A DNA stretch of 64,000 nt from Callipepla californica brunnescens (lineage: Eukaryota > Chordata > Aves > Galliformes > Odontophoridae). The stretch covers positions 22,005,368-22,069,367 of the forward strand of contig JALIRH010000004.1 of NCBI GenBank assembly GCA_023055505.1, written 5' to 3'. The notes beneath the pieces were generated by a model. That model saw only the letters and a program-made list of their open reading frames with translations. It made no database searches and was not told the origin of the DNA. Shown here piece by piece: positions 13,234-23,419 of the stretch (the stretch's first letter is position 1; every line of letters starts with the position of its first letter). The translations under genes were made by a program, and so were the position numbers.

Positions 13234-16200
13234 TCTGCTCAGTGACCTTCTCAGCCATAAGCCTTAAAAGCAATGTGGATGCCACAGCTCTTTCTGACCC
13301 ATGGGGAAACCTCTGCTGCAAAGTGAGCTCACACATACTCTTCTTGTAGTACCTATGTGATGGAGGAAGGTTTGGTCTTCTAACACATGCAATCTACAAT
13401 TTTGCTGGCAGTACTGCAAGAGTAAGACAGAACAGAGACATCTTCAGGCACCACAGTCAGTGATGCAAGGATGCCAAAGGAGCAGACATGCAGCAGAAAA
13501 AGATCTAAGCTCCAAAGCAGCACGACCACTTTCACTCTTACTAACCCAGTAACTCCAAAGCATTAGTGTGGTCCTACAAGGTCAGGTATGCACTTTGACG
13601 CAACTCTGCTTTGAACTGCATTAGATCGAAACAGAAAAGCTAATTTTAAAAAGAAATTATTTTTTTTTTAATATGTCTGTTTCAATTTAAGACCATTCCA
13701 ATTTCAGCCTGACCATCAGAAGTGGACACAGCAGAAATGTGGTGGATACTGACGACATCAAAACAGGGTTAAGGAGCTAGGGGTTATAGGGTCAGCAAGC
13801 TGATGGATGATTTGCCCAAATCTGTTCACAGAGGAAGATTAAAGTTTCCAGGTGGCTAAAGATGCTTTACTAATGGCTGGAGCACTGTCTCAGCAGCTTG
13901 AGAATGAACTCTAGCTATGTAGCATGACCTAGGCTTTGCCAACATGACATCCCACTGATGCCTGCAAAGGCACTGATGGCAGTGGCAGGCTCAAGTATGG
14001 TGATCCGCTACCTGGGCAGTTTAATCCTATGGAGGTTTCCCTTGAGCATAGTCTGCCCCAGTAAAATTATTTTAAATGTAAGCTTGGATACAAACAATGA
14101 CACTTACCTCAGGTCAAGACACAATTGCCCTTTGAAGGTGAAATGCATCTACAACTGAAAGTTGGGGAACCTCCTGTCTCCACACCAGTTCCCCTGGGCT
14201 CGTACCAAAATGGTTCATCACCTGACCTACAGAAAGCACTGCATCTTCTGAAAACTCATAGCCCAACATATGTCAGAAGAACAGCAGACAATGCTAGCTT
14301 TTCCCATGAAACTAAGAGCAATAATCAAGGCTATACAGAATGGATTCAGGCTTGAGGAAGGTCCTGATGGTCTGCCAACAGCATTTTACCAGACTGAAGG
14401 AAACTTAAGCTGTCAAATATTTATGAAGCTGTCTTTTACATGTGGTCCCTAAGGAAATGAAACAGTCAAGATCAACTAGGCCCACTAATTGCATAGTTAA
14501 CAAGTGACTACAATAGACAATAAATAATGTCCCTTTTCCCATGGGGAAAAATAAACATCACAGAAACAAACAAGCTTTCTACAGTCTGTGCAATTCCCTG
14601 CCACCCCTAGACTTGCCTTTGAAGCGAGCCTGCTCCAACGCTATTCTTTCTGCAGACAGGGTCAGCAAGACAAGATGCCCACGCACAACCAGGCTTGCTG
14701 GTTTCAGAGGAACAATTTCTCTGGAACTCCCCACACCACTTGAGGCATAAGCGATGCCCACCTGGCCACCAAGTTAGTATTTAAAACAACACCCTAACAA
14801 TAGAGAAGAGGCTGTTTTTTCACTGCCAACCAACTGAAGCACACGCTCAAACTGACAGTGCTGAGTGTTCTGTAGGCCCACACAAGAGATGAAGCCAGCA
14901 GGAGCATCATGGAAGGGTGTGCTTTCCCCTCTGCTGGCTGCTTAAAATAAGCATCACCGACACAGACAGATGCTGGCGCTGCATCTCAGCAGGCACTAAT
15001 TTAGCCCATACGCGGTGTTCTTACATCATTTGTTCTGGGCAGAGCTGAATTGCAAAATTAATTATTTTCCTATCAAACAATTGTGTAAGAGAGGAGTCAT
15101 AGGATTTATTTATTTATTTATTTAAGCCTTGTGGATGCTAAACAGGATTTAAATATATGTAAACAACTTTGTCTCTTGTTGATGTTAAGAGAAGTGCTTG
15201 CAGAGGCAGAGAGCCAGCAAATGCCCTGCACAAGGCATAGCTACCAGGAAGGCAGTAGGAAATTTTTCTGGCTACCCCACCACAGGGCATTAGGAACTGG
15301 GCTATATCCATCACAGGATGCCAGCACAGGCGAGGCCAGTCAGTGTTGCAGGCAGTGGTCCCCAGCAGTGCAAGACCTCTAGAGAGCACTGCTGGCCACT
15401 GGGACAGGTCTCTTCCCAGCTCTGTTCACCTACCAACGTGCCATGGACACAGCTCAGCACAGAGGAGAGGAGAAGGAAAAACTGCTACCATCCTGGCATT
15501 GGGCTACAGCTTCCTCAGATCATGACAACTTGTGTCTGGCTCTCAGTACCCCAGCTTGAGTATAGGTCTGAGCCAGACTACACCCAGAGGCCTCATCACA
15601 CTTGAGTCATTCTGAGATCCTGCAAGTGATTTCCATCTCAAGATGAGGCTGTTCAATTTGTCTTCATCTTTTGCTGTCTATCAGAGAATGATCAGACATA
15701 AACAAACTTAATCGCCACCCCAAACACATAGTTTTCCTTGTGTTGAGCCAGACAAAACCACAGGCAGCAACTGCTAGTCACACAGCTCAGAACCTACCTC
15801 TTGAACAAGCTTGAGGAAACACCATTTGAGTAGTCCAAAAGGCTGAGAAGGAAGCATAAAAGCAGATAGCATTCTGCTTTAATTACAATGGAGACCACTG
15901 AAGAAAAACTAAGGCTTATCTTGTTTTTAAAATGTCAAACAACTGGATTTTAACTGTTACCACCCAGATGGTGATAACAGAAATGAACTTTGTCCTTAGG
16001 GAGCCACAGGTACAACAAATCAAGGCAAGGAATGATTTCACCTGCAGAAACCCTCCCTCTCCAGCCATGACAGGCACACCTGTGGGGGTAAGTCTCCCTT
16101 GGGACAGGCTGCTCCACCCCTTTGGCCTTCCTGGGGGGTACTGACCTACCTCCAGTATCTTACTGAGTAACACTGAGCAGGATAAAAATATAACAGGAAA

Positions 16201-18490
16201 ATATGAGAGCTAGAACTGGTTTTGGCAGTAGGAATGGAGCCAGTTACCTCCAACTCTTACAGGAAAAGTAGCTAAGCATGTAACTGCAGCAGGAAAACCT
16301 TACCAGAGCAAAGCATGAGATGCCACGCTTTGAGCCAACACAGTGTGAAATCTGGCACAAATCAAGTCACCACTACTCCTAGCTGGTGTGTCTGCTGAAG
16401 CACAGCCTTTGGGCAACAGAACAGCAGAGCCCAAGTTATGTGAAATTCTATGAAAACACAGAAGAAATGACAGTCCCAGTTGCAAATTAGCAACCCAGCA
16501 CTTGGCTCAGGTGCCTCCTTCAGTAGTGAGGAGCCATTTCCTTATTTTTAAACAAATTGATGAAGTTACATTACAAAAATCACAAAGCAGCAATGTCTTT
16601 GCTGTCTCTCTATCAAAGTCACACAGTTCACCTCGAGCGCCAGCAGGAGGTCTGTCAATTTCTATATATTTTAGTTTTAAATATTATCTCTGATGCCTCA
16701 GGCTCGTTAAGCATTCTGTGAAACGCAGCACGTCTTTGAATTTAGGAGGATTTGACACGATAATAATAAAGAGATCTGAGAGATGGCTTAGATGAGACTT
16801 GGCTGTTTTTGAGGCCTTTCATCCTGAGAGCCATCTGGCTCTGGGCATGCAACCACTGCCCTCGTGTGGTGTGAGCTGGGCAGGATCTGTCGGGGTGAAG
16901 TCATTACACCCCAGTGTTCCACCTCACTCTGCCTGTCTCTCCTTTGGTTCCTGGGATGTTTGCTGGGAACCAGCTCTAACTACTGGGAACCAGCAGGGGT
17001 ATTTGAAGGGCAAACAAGTAGCAGGCGTTTCTTTAGTTACTAGGGGTAGCCAAAGCATTCTTCTACAGCTCCGCAAAGAAAGACAGACAAAGGGTGAGAG
17101 TGTTTCAACCTCATCCTTTTAAAAAGGCTGAGCAGGCAAGGAGAGGTCTGGGTGCCACTAGGCAATGCACTTTATAACCACTGAGCAGCTTGACTTGACT
17201 TCACTACTTCTGGCAGCATTCAGAGTACACTTAAAAGTTAAACACAGTGAAAACAAACATTTGGACAGTAGTGATGGGGGAAAACGTGAAGGAAGAGAGA
17301 AAAAGAGGTAACTGATGGGCACTTTGCTCCTGCAGTTTCTCAAAATTCCCATGAGCCTTAACCATGTGCAAGACCTGGGCAGCACCTGTACGCTCCTAGG
17401 AATCTTGCAGCTGCCCAGAACAAACTGAAGCACAAGCAGCATGGCAGGCCACCTCCTCTCACTCACTCAGCAGCATTCTGTGCCACACCGCTGTCAAAGC
17501 CCTCTGTCAGCAGCATGTAGGCACTGCCAGCTGGGCTGCAGGACATGCCACAGACACACACACACTTGACAGCTCCCAGCAAAGCTCTGTCCCACTGCTT
17601 TCCCCTCTCTCACCCTCTTCAGGGATGCCACACTGAGCTCCAAATCTGTTGTTAGCATCTTTCCGGCCTGGCTCCCAGCCTAGAAAACCAAGTTCCCAAT
17701 CCAAAGAGAGCAGGAAGGACAAGGCAGGGCAGTCCTGGCATTCCTTCCTGCTGCCAGAGCTGTTTCCAGAGCAATAGGGCTGGAGAGGTCAAGACCATAT
17801 TGCTCCAGATTAATGAGTGTGATAAAGACATCCCTGCAGCAGGCAGAGCAGCATTGGGTTAAAGCTTGGCCATACTGCAGCCTGTCTCCCAGTCTGAAAG
17901 ACCTTCCCAATCCTGAACCAGGGAGAATGAGACCACAGCTCCACAACAGCACACATTCTGATAACTTTCCCATCCAAATTGCCTTTTCCAGAACCAGGCT
18001 TTACATTCTGCAGGCAGAGGACAAGATTTTGCCAAGGAGGAAAGATTTCCTTGAAGCAGGAAGACTGAAAAGTGTTCCTGCTCACCACGCACTTCCAGAA
18101 CGGGATGGAGCGACAGGCAACCCCATCAACTCCCTCACAAACTGCATTCCCAGGCATGTGATGTAATGGCATTCACTTTGCTCTGGTTTAATGTGTTCAG
18201 GCCCGTGTGTGCCTAGAGACACACACCCAAGCTTGAGGGTGCACCATAAATGAATGGAAAACATACAGAGGAGTGAGGGAAGTGTGTCCCATGCCCAACC
18301 AGGGCTCAGAGAGCAGCAGGGGACCACCAAAGGTCAGCTCCACAGCAGCTGGAGGAGTAGCCTTGGGCAGCCACCTCTTCAGTTCCTCCACCTTCTCAGC
18401 ACCAACCAGCTACTCCTGTGCATGTGTGCGTGCTGGAAGCATAGGTACATGCTGTGAAGGCTGGTGGGGGAACCACCCACAGAGAACTTT
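13234..18490. other. Intergenic, no gene recognised
   Basis: No exon or RNA gene is recognisable. A short ATTT repeat lies at about 15107-15125. The open frames on both strands are short and lack domain signatures. The right end of this stretch would hold the promoter and 5' UTR of the decayed SLC10A1 gene, but I see no clear promoter elements. Confidence 0.45.
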
Positions 18491-18496
18491 CTTGAC

Positions 18497-18682
18497 CAGT
18501 GCAGCACCAGCATTTGCATTCAGCCAGCAGACCACAAGCACAGCCCTGAATGCCATTGTTACTGTGGTCATCATCTTCAGCATGGTATCTCTGGGGTGTA
18601 TGACAGAGATTGCCAAGATCACAATGCACCTCAGGAAAGCCAAAGGCACAGCAATTGCCATAGCGTCTCAGTATGATGTAAT
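18497..18682 (+). pseudogene. SLC10A1: SLC10A1 exon 1 relic
   Basis: The frame reads through the N-terminal tail and the first membrane segment (VVIIFSMVSLGC), then the loop TEIAKITMHLRKAKG and the start of the second segment ending near QYDV. No methionine sits at the expected start. Family similarity stops abruptly near 18682, where the sequence becomes CR1-like. The part that would encode the conserved CGC-x-PGGNLSN sodium-site segment is absent. Confidence 0.8.
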
Positions 18683-18685
18683 ACA

Positions 18686-18775
18686 TTCATAATATCCAGC
18701 CTGAACCTCCCCCAGTGCAACTTAATGTCATTACTTCTCATCCTAAAACAGAACATGAGGTATTCCCCATCTGTA
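18686..18775 (-). mobile_element. CR1-like fragment inside SLC10A1 exon 1
   Basis: The + strand phrase from about 18690 (ATATCCAGCCTGAACCTCCC, then a segment ending CTTCTCATCCTAAAA) matches the antisense pattern of CR1 ends, compare the intact copy near 53705-53760. It begins just where SLC10A1 exon 1 similarity ends, so it probably marks an insertion into, or a rearrangement of, the coding exon. Divergence is high and the right border is unclear. Confidence 0.5.
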
Positions 18776-18950
18776 GTCATATGATGCATGCCTACAGCCT
18801 TACAGTAGTGTTGAAGAAGACTCAGTGACAGTCTGGGAAAGAGCGAGGTAGTTTTTTTTTTATTAAAACTGTCTAAGCAAGTAACAGAATGAGGATATTC
18901 CACAAAAATAAGTGTTGTTTGTCTACTGAAGGGTTCTTTCTCCAACCTAG

Positions 18951-19183
18951 CATCATAATGACCATGTGCTCAACACACCTGGCACTTGCTCTAATGCCCA
19001 TGTGCTCAAGACACCTGGCACTTGCTCTAATGCTCCTGCTTCTGTACCTTTACTGAGGAGGACTATCTGGCGGTGATCTGGAAAGCAAGGTACCTTCATG
19101 TTCCTGGCTTTAAGGCTAATGTCTTGTGCCACTGGATCATCCTTAATGAGAAGAAACCACAGCACACAAGCTGTGTCATCAAG
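18951..19183 (+). pseudogene. SLC10A1: SLC10A1 exon 2 relic with duplication, stop and frameshift
   Basis: A CTAG acceptor precedes 18951 and an AAG|GTAAGC donor follows 19183, both in the expected NTCP phase. The frame opens with a match to the family's IVMTTCST segment. A 36-bp tandem duplication (18963-18998 and 18999-19034) repeats MCSTHLALALMP. A TGA at 19054-19056 replaces the serine after the LLLYIY-like segment. A later shift of frame (net loss of 14 bp relative to the expected exon plus duplication) precedes a match to the family's LKSKRPQYMRYVIK (here LNEKKPQHTSCVIK). Confidence 0.85.
18963..19034 (+). repeat. 36-bp tandem duplication
   Basis: Two adjacent 36-base copies differ at two positions (AACACACC versus AAGACACC, and a final C versus T). 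Both lie in the same reading frame of the SLC10A1 exon 2 relic and add twelve codons. Confidence 0.95.
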
Positions 19184-19924
19184 GTAAGCAGCACCGTGTG
19201 CTGATCACGTTTCAGCCAGACACCTCGAGGATGGTTGCAAAGACAGAGGCACAGAAATATTAACCTCTATAATACACCACAGACCACTGTATGGGCTGAT
19301 GACAGTACTCAAAACATCCACCTCAGCACTTCAGTCACAAAAATATTTTCCCCCCCCAAAATGTTCTTTCCTTTAACCAGGCAAGCAAACATTTTGGAGG
19401 CAACTCCCTGCCTTGCTCTCCTTTGCTAGCTTGCTTTCATTTCTCTGCTACAAGTAGCACTAAAGAACCTCTTAGACACTGACTATTACTGTAACAAAAG
19501 CAGTCTACAGAAATAAAGTTTCACACTGCCCTCAGAGTTCAAGTACTAGGCAAAACCAATGTCACCATCTCACTACATACATCAGGGAGGGAACTCTCCA
19601 GCAGAACCCAGAATTTCTGAGAGAAACTGGGAAGATGCGAGCACTGGGACCTAACAGAGACCTGACAAAACAGCATTAGGAATGCAGGGAACCTGAGAAC
19701 CAGGTGAGATGCAAGAGGAGCAGAGCTCTTTAGGTGTCATTAGCCAACACCAAGGGCAGCAATGATCAGACTGTTTCAAAAGAAACATAAATCCAAAGAA
19801 AGGAACAAAGGGGGTCTGCTGGGCCCTTCTGCTAACGCTGCCTTTCCATGTATTTCCTCTACAAAACAGGAAGGAGGCAGATGGGCAGAGAATTGGGCAC
19901 AACTCTTTCCAACAGCCAAGGCAG

Positions 19925-20113
19925 GTTTTATTGGGGATTTCCATCTCATCCACATCTTGAATGCTTTTATTTTAGATGGGGATGGCTGTGGCCAACGTAG
20001 GAAGCAGCATCAGAGCCACCAACTCACCATCTCTGAGGTCCTTCTGCCTCGATGCCTTTTGTTGGATTCCTGCTGGGCTACATTCACTCTGTGCTCTTCA
20101 GGTTTAACAACCA
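19925..20113 (+). pseudogene. SLC10A1: SLC10A1 exon 3 relic
   Basis: Two frames carry the similarity. One gives MAVANVGSSI (family INVGKSI) from about 19976. A second gives MPFVGFLLGYIHSVLFRFNN from about 20055 to 20113. A frameshift and an upstream TGA in the second frame separate them. The sequence after CA at 20113 is GTACAT, a weak but possible donor. Its phase joins correctly to exon 4 (CA|A for glutamine, then cysteine). Confidence 0.75.
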
Positions 20114-20214
20114 GTACATTCCTCTAGTCCTGCATTCCCTCGCTACCACCAGAAGGAGGTGAGAGGCACAGCAGCTCTCATGTACAACGGTAAAACCATC
20201 GGCTTCAACATTGA

Positions 20215-20240
20215 TTTTTTTTTTTTTTTTTTTTTTTTTT
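20215..20240. repeat. 26-bp poly(T) tract
   Basis: A pure run of T lies in the last intron of the SLC10A1 relic. It could be an expanded polypyrimidine or A-tail-derived tract. No retroelement body is recognised beside it. Confidence 0.95.
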
Positions 20241-20458
20241 CAAATAAGCACTGACCGTAGCACCACAAAATGGGTTCCAGGAGCACATTGCAAAAGGAGC
20301 AAGGGGTAAAACCTCCAAGATTCCCAATAATGCTTCCTGATACAGCAACTTTTAACACAGGTAAACACACCGAGCAGTGCAACAGCAAGGTGGGCACAGT
20401 TCATCTTAAATCATTTTTTAAATGGATAACACTTGTCAAGGTTTAACTTCTCTTTCAG

Positions 20459-20651
20459 ATGCAGGCAGACAGTGTGCATGGGAACCAGCTGCCAGAATAA
20501 CCAGCTCTGCTCCACTATCCTCAAAGATACCCTTGCCCCTGAAATCTTTGCCCCCCTGTACTTATTCCCACTGCTCTATTTGATATTCCAGCTTGGAGAG
20601 GGCCTTTCGCTGGTCCTGCTCTTCAGTATCTATGACAGAATAAGAAACTGA
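20459..20651 (+). pseudogene. SLC10A1: SLC10A1 exon 4 relic, frame still open
   Basis: A good acceptor (TTCTCTTTCAG) precedes 20459. The frame is open to the TGA at 20649-20651 and closely follows the NTCP C-terminal core: CQNNQLCSTIL, then LYLFPLLYLIFQLGEGL and a short basic end. In NTCP the glutamate of the METGCQ motif is a sodium ligand. Here the motif reads MGTSCQ, so the ligand is glycine (GAA to GGA would explain it). The two following glutamines remain. Confidence 0.85.
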
Positions 20652-21342
20652 AATGGCGAGTACAGCTTTGCTCCTACATTTCATATGCTTTCCACGCCAA
20701 ACTGTATATGCTCACCTATAATTGCCACTGAATTGCTGCTTTCTAGAGACAGCACACAGCTCCCCTTTACCTCAGCAACCAAACCCAGTGCACCAAATAG
20801 AAATTGGTCAGTGCAACAGATGCTGATTTCACTGTGAGGCAGTGAGAGATTCAGTAGTAAGCATCACTACAGGTGGGCTGCTCATTTTACACCAGAAGAT
20901 GCATCCCAGAGCAGTCTCCACCCTCATATTTTCCTCAGAACTCTCCCCTCAGAGGAAGCTGCCGTGCCACCACAGGATGGAGACTTTGGGTTCCTATGCA
21001 GGAGATGAAGACATCGTAGCAGTCTACCACTACTGGTTTTCCTTCTTAACAAACCCACCTGACCGCCACAGCTTTGTGGCATCAGAGATGCAATTCTCAT
21101 CAGCTCCCTTCCTTAGGGCTGTCCTACTGGCACACATTGCAAGTGGCTCCCAGAGATATCACTGCACATCCGTGCAATTTCTCAAATAAGAACCCTAAAC
21201 GAGGTGTGAAAGCTTCCCAGTGCAGGAGCCACTGAGCATGCAGCTGAGTAGTCCGTGGCTGCTGGTCACCTGTTTTCCATGAACCTAAGCAGCACACTGC
21301 ACTCCTGTGCTTTGAAGGAGTCAGATAAGCAGAGGAGATCTG
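20652..21342. other. SLC10A1-SRSF5 intergenic, left part
   Basis: Nothing recognisable. The stretch lies immediately 3' of the SLC10A1 relic. Confidence 0.4.
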
Positions 21343-21560
21343 CAGGATTCCATCTAGACCCCACCTGGAGTACTGCGTCCAGGCCCCAGCACAAGAAAGG
21401 TGCAGAGCTCTCAGAATGAGTCCAGAGCAAGGACACTAAAATGATCAGACAGCCGGAGCACCTTCCTACGAAGAAAGGTTGAGGGAACTGGGCAATCCTC
21501 CCCCCCCAGGCTGAAAGTCGACCACGACAGGAGCCAGCTGGGTCAGGCTGCCCGCGAGGC
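21343..21560 (+). mobile_element. CR1 LINE internal fragment (sense)
   Basis: A diverged CR1 segment in the sense direction. It includes the coding phrase CCACCTGGAGTACTGCGTCC (compare [12 protein letters not shown] in the copy at 53.5-54.6 kb) and a later ACGAAGAAAGGTTGAGGGA (compare YEERLREL). A run of eight C interrupts it near 21501. It lacks the 3' terminus and is non-coding. Confidence 0.8.
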
Positions 21561-22854
21561 AACTCAGGCACTTTAGAACAGCAATTTATGGAGCAGGTGG
21601 TACTTCATATTCAGCCACAGCATGCCATTCTCACAGAGGGAGGAATCCGAAACCCCACCCATCAACTACATGCCTCCAGCTGCCTAGGCTGCAGACAAGA
21701 GCCAAAATCTCCTTTTGTAACACAACGGAAAGCTCAGGACAGCACAAGATCCAAGGCTACAGCCAGGATCCACTCAGACACTATGGCAACAGCCACAGAA
21801 ATAAGAAACAAAATGAGAAACCGCTTACCTTCGGAAGGTCTGCAAGGTCCTCACGTAGGCAGAGCTCTCCAGCTGAGATGCCCCCAACCTGCACTGCCAA
21901 CCCCTGAATGAGACCTAGGGAGGACCATGGCTCCACCCCTTCTGCTCACTCAGGCAAATTGCTTGCACCTGAGCTCCCGGGCCTGGCCCCTCCTTCCTGC
22001 CAGGTGCTCATCACCAGTTCAAGCCATGACTTAGTATTTACAGTGCACCTGTTACCAGCCAAGCACATGGCAAGACAAAGCAGTAACCTCAGGTTACTGC
22101 TGCCTTTTTTTTGCTTCCTACAGGACAAGCTCTCCTTCTGTGCTTTGCTGTTCGTTAGAGGCATTTCTGAAGAGCTGTAATGCAGCGTGGAGGGGGCTTA
22201 AGAAAAAGAGTGATCGCAGGTCCTTTGTAGGAATAAACTTACAAAACACACAAATGCAGAAACAAAGGGCACCACCACAGCAGGACTCTCACACGCCAAC
22301 TAAAAAATCCTCCTCTTCCTCCAGAATGAGGGCTGATGCCTATAAAAACACCTGATCCACAGCTCAGCGTCCCCTCACACACACACAAACGGTTACATCC
22401 TTCTTCGATGGTTATGTCCATCATTAACATTTCACATTCTCTGAACAGCAAATGAGCACGTAAATGATATTCAATCATTCCACTTTTCTCTACGTACTCT
22501 CTCAGGCTTCTCCTTATCACGACTCTTATGTCAGAATGTAAGCACCTGAAAGATACAGTCAACGATGGGTACAGCATGAGATATTTCAAGTTTCCCCCCC
22601 TGCCCAAAACATTCTGCAAAAGCTTTGCTACAGATCCATCTGAAAATACTTTCTCTGTCCAACTACATACATCAGGCACAGTCACAAACATGCGATTAAC
22701 AATGAGAAAATTCAAGAAGCAGAGACACGTTTCTTCAAGCTTTATTTGAGCTGTTTAATTCTTAAGTATCAAGAGTTAGGGAGCCTTATAGAATACTGTC
22801 ACCACAGGGCAGTGAAATGGGCATTTTCTTACTGCAGTGCAAGGCGTATTCAAT
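21561..22854. other. SLC10A1-SRSF5 intergenic, right part
   Basis: No gene is recognised. A second AATAAA on the minus strand (22746-22741) could serve as a distal SRSF5 poly(A) signal, which would extend its 3' UTR to about 22720. Confidence 0.4.
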
Positions 22855-23419
22855 GAGGAGTTTTTAAAATAAAGTTTTATTACCAATACTGTCGAGCACT
22901 TTATCTGCTGACCTATAACCAAAACAAGTGGTTCTAAAGCACAAAAAAAAAAAAAAAGCTTTGAAATAAAGCCTTATGTACAGCACATGTAGAGCTCTTA
23001 GATGCCTAAAGCTGCCAGTTTAATATCTCAAATTAAACTAATACTGTGCATTGCTATTCACAGTTGAGCGTACTGGGAATTAAGTGTTCAAATTACTCTT
23101 TTTTTGGATTAAAAAAAAAAATTTTTTTTTGAAGTTGTCTGCTTTAGTTATAAAGAGCTCTGTCAATATTCACAAACTATTCACTTCAGACATTCACAAA
23201 AAAATGTGAGCAAAAAAAGGGTTATCAAAAAACATTTAATACAATTAGTCCATAACCCTCCCCGCCATGGTCCACATCTACAAAGATCCCACAACCCCCC
23301 TCCCCGCCTTCCTCCCTCCCCGCCCCATCCAAACCCTTCCCCTCAGAAAGTCACATACTTACCACGAGTTTTAGCAAGTATGGTTTAAAAAAGGGCCCCC
23401 AGGGCAAGTCACTTATAGT
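22855..23419 (-). other. SRSF5: SRSF5 3' UTR
   Basis: The sequence just 3' of the SRSF5 stop on the minus strand continues as typical vertebrate SRSF5 3' UTR, rich in A/T. A canonical AATAAA at 22881-22876 (minus) puts the poly(A) site near 22855. A strong 5' splice-site consensus (GTG|GTAAGTAT) begins at 23362, 57 nt past the stop, which could allow 3' UTR splicing. Confidence 0.7.
22876..22881 (-). terminator. SRSF5: SRSF5 poly(A) signal AATAAA
   Basis: A canonical hexamer on the minus strand (TTTATT on +), about 540 nt after the SRSF5 stop codon. Another AATAAA lies at 22746-22741. Confidence 0.6.

Larger units (their letters stand above)
18497..20651 (+). pseudogene. SLC10A1: SLC10A1 (NTCP) unitary pseudogene
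   Basis: NTCP imports bile acids with sodium across the basolateral hepatocyte membrane. Four exon relics lie in order on the + strand: exon 1 about 18497-18682, exon 2 18951-19183, exon 3 about 19925-20113 and exon 4 20459-20651. Exon 1 retains MVSLGC and a diverged KAKGTAIAIASQYD (family KPKGLAIALVAQYG). Exon 2 retains IMTMCSTHLAL and GGDLESKVP. Exon 3 retains MPFVGFLLGY. Exon 4 retains CQNNQLCSTIL and LIFQLGEGL. The GT/AG borders of exons 2 and 4 and the splice phases are still in place. The gene is broken by lack of an ATG next to the exon 1 similarity, a CR1-like insertion replacing the second half of exon 1, a TGA at 19054-19056, a net 14-bp loss with frameshift in exon 2, and a frameshift in exon 3. 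Location next to SRSF5 on the opposite strand matches human SLC10A1. An ASBT (SLC10A2) origin fits the motifs less well. Confidence 0.85.

Noticed and set aside
1..17000. SMOC1 exons expected from human gene order
   Set aside because: No thyroglobulin, Kazal or EF-hand coding segment could be recognised on the minus strand. The gene probably lies to the left of the window.
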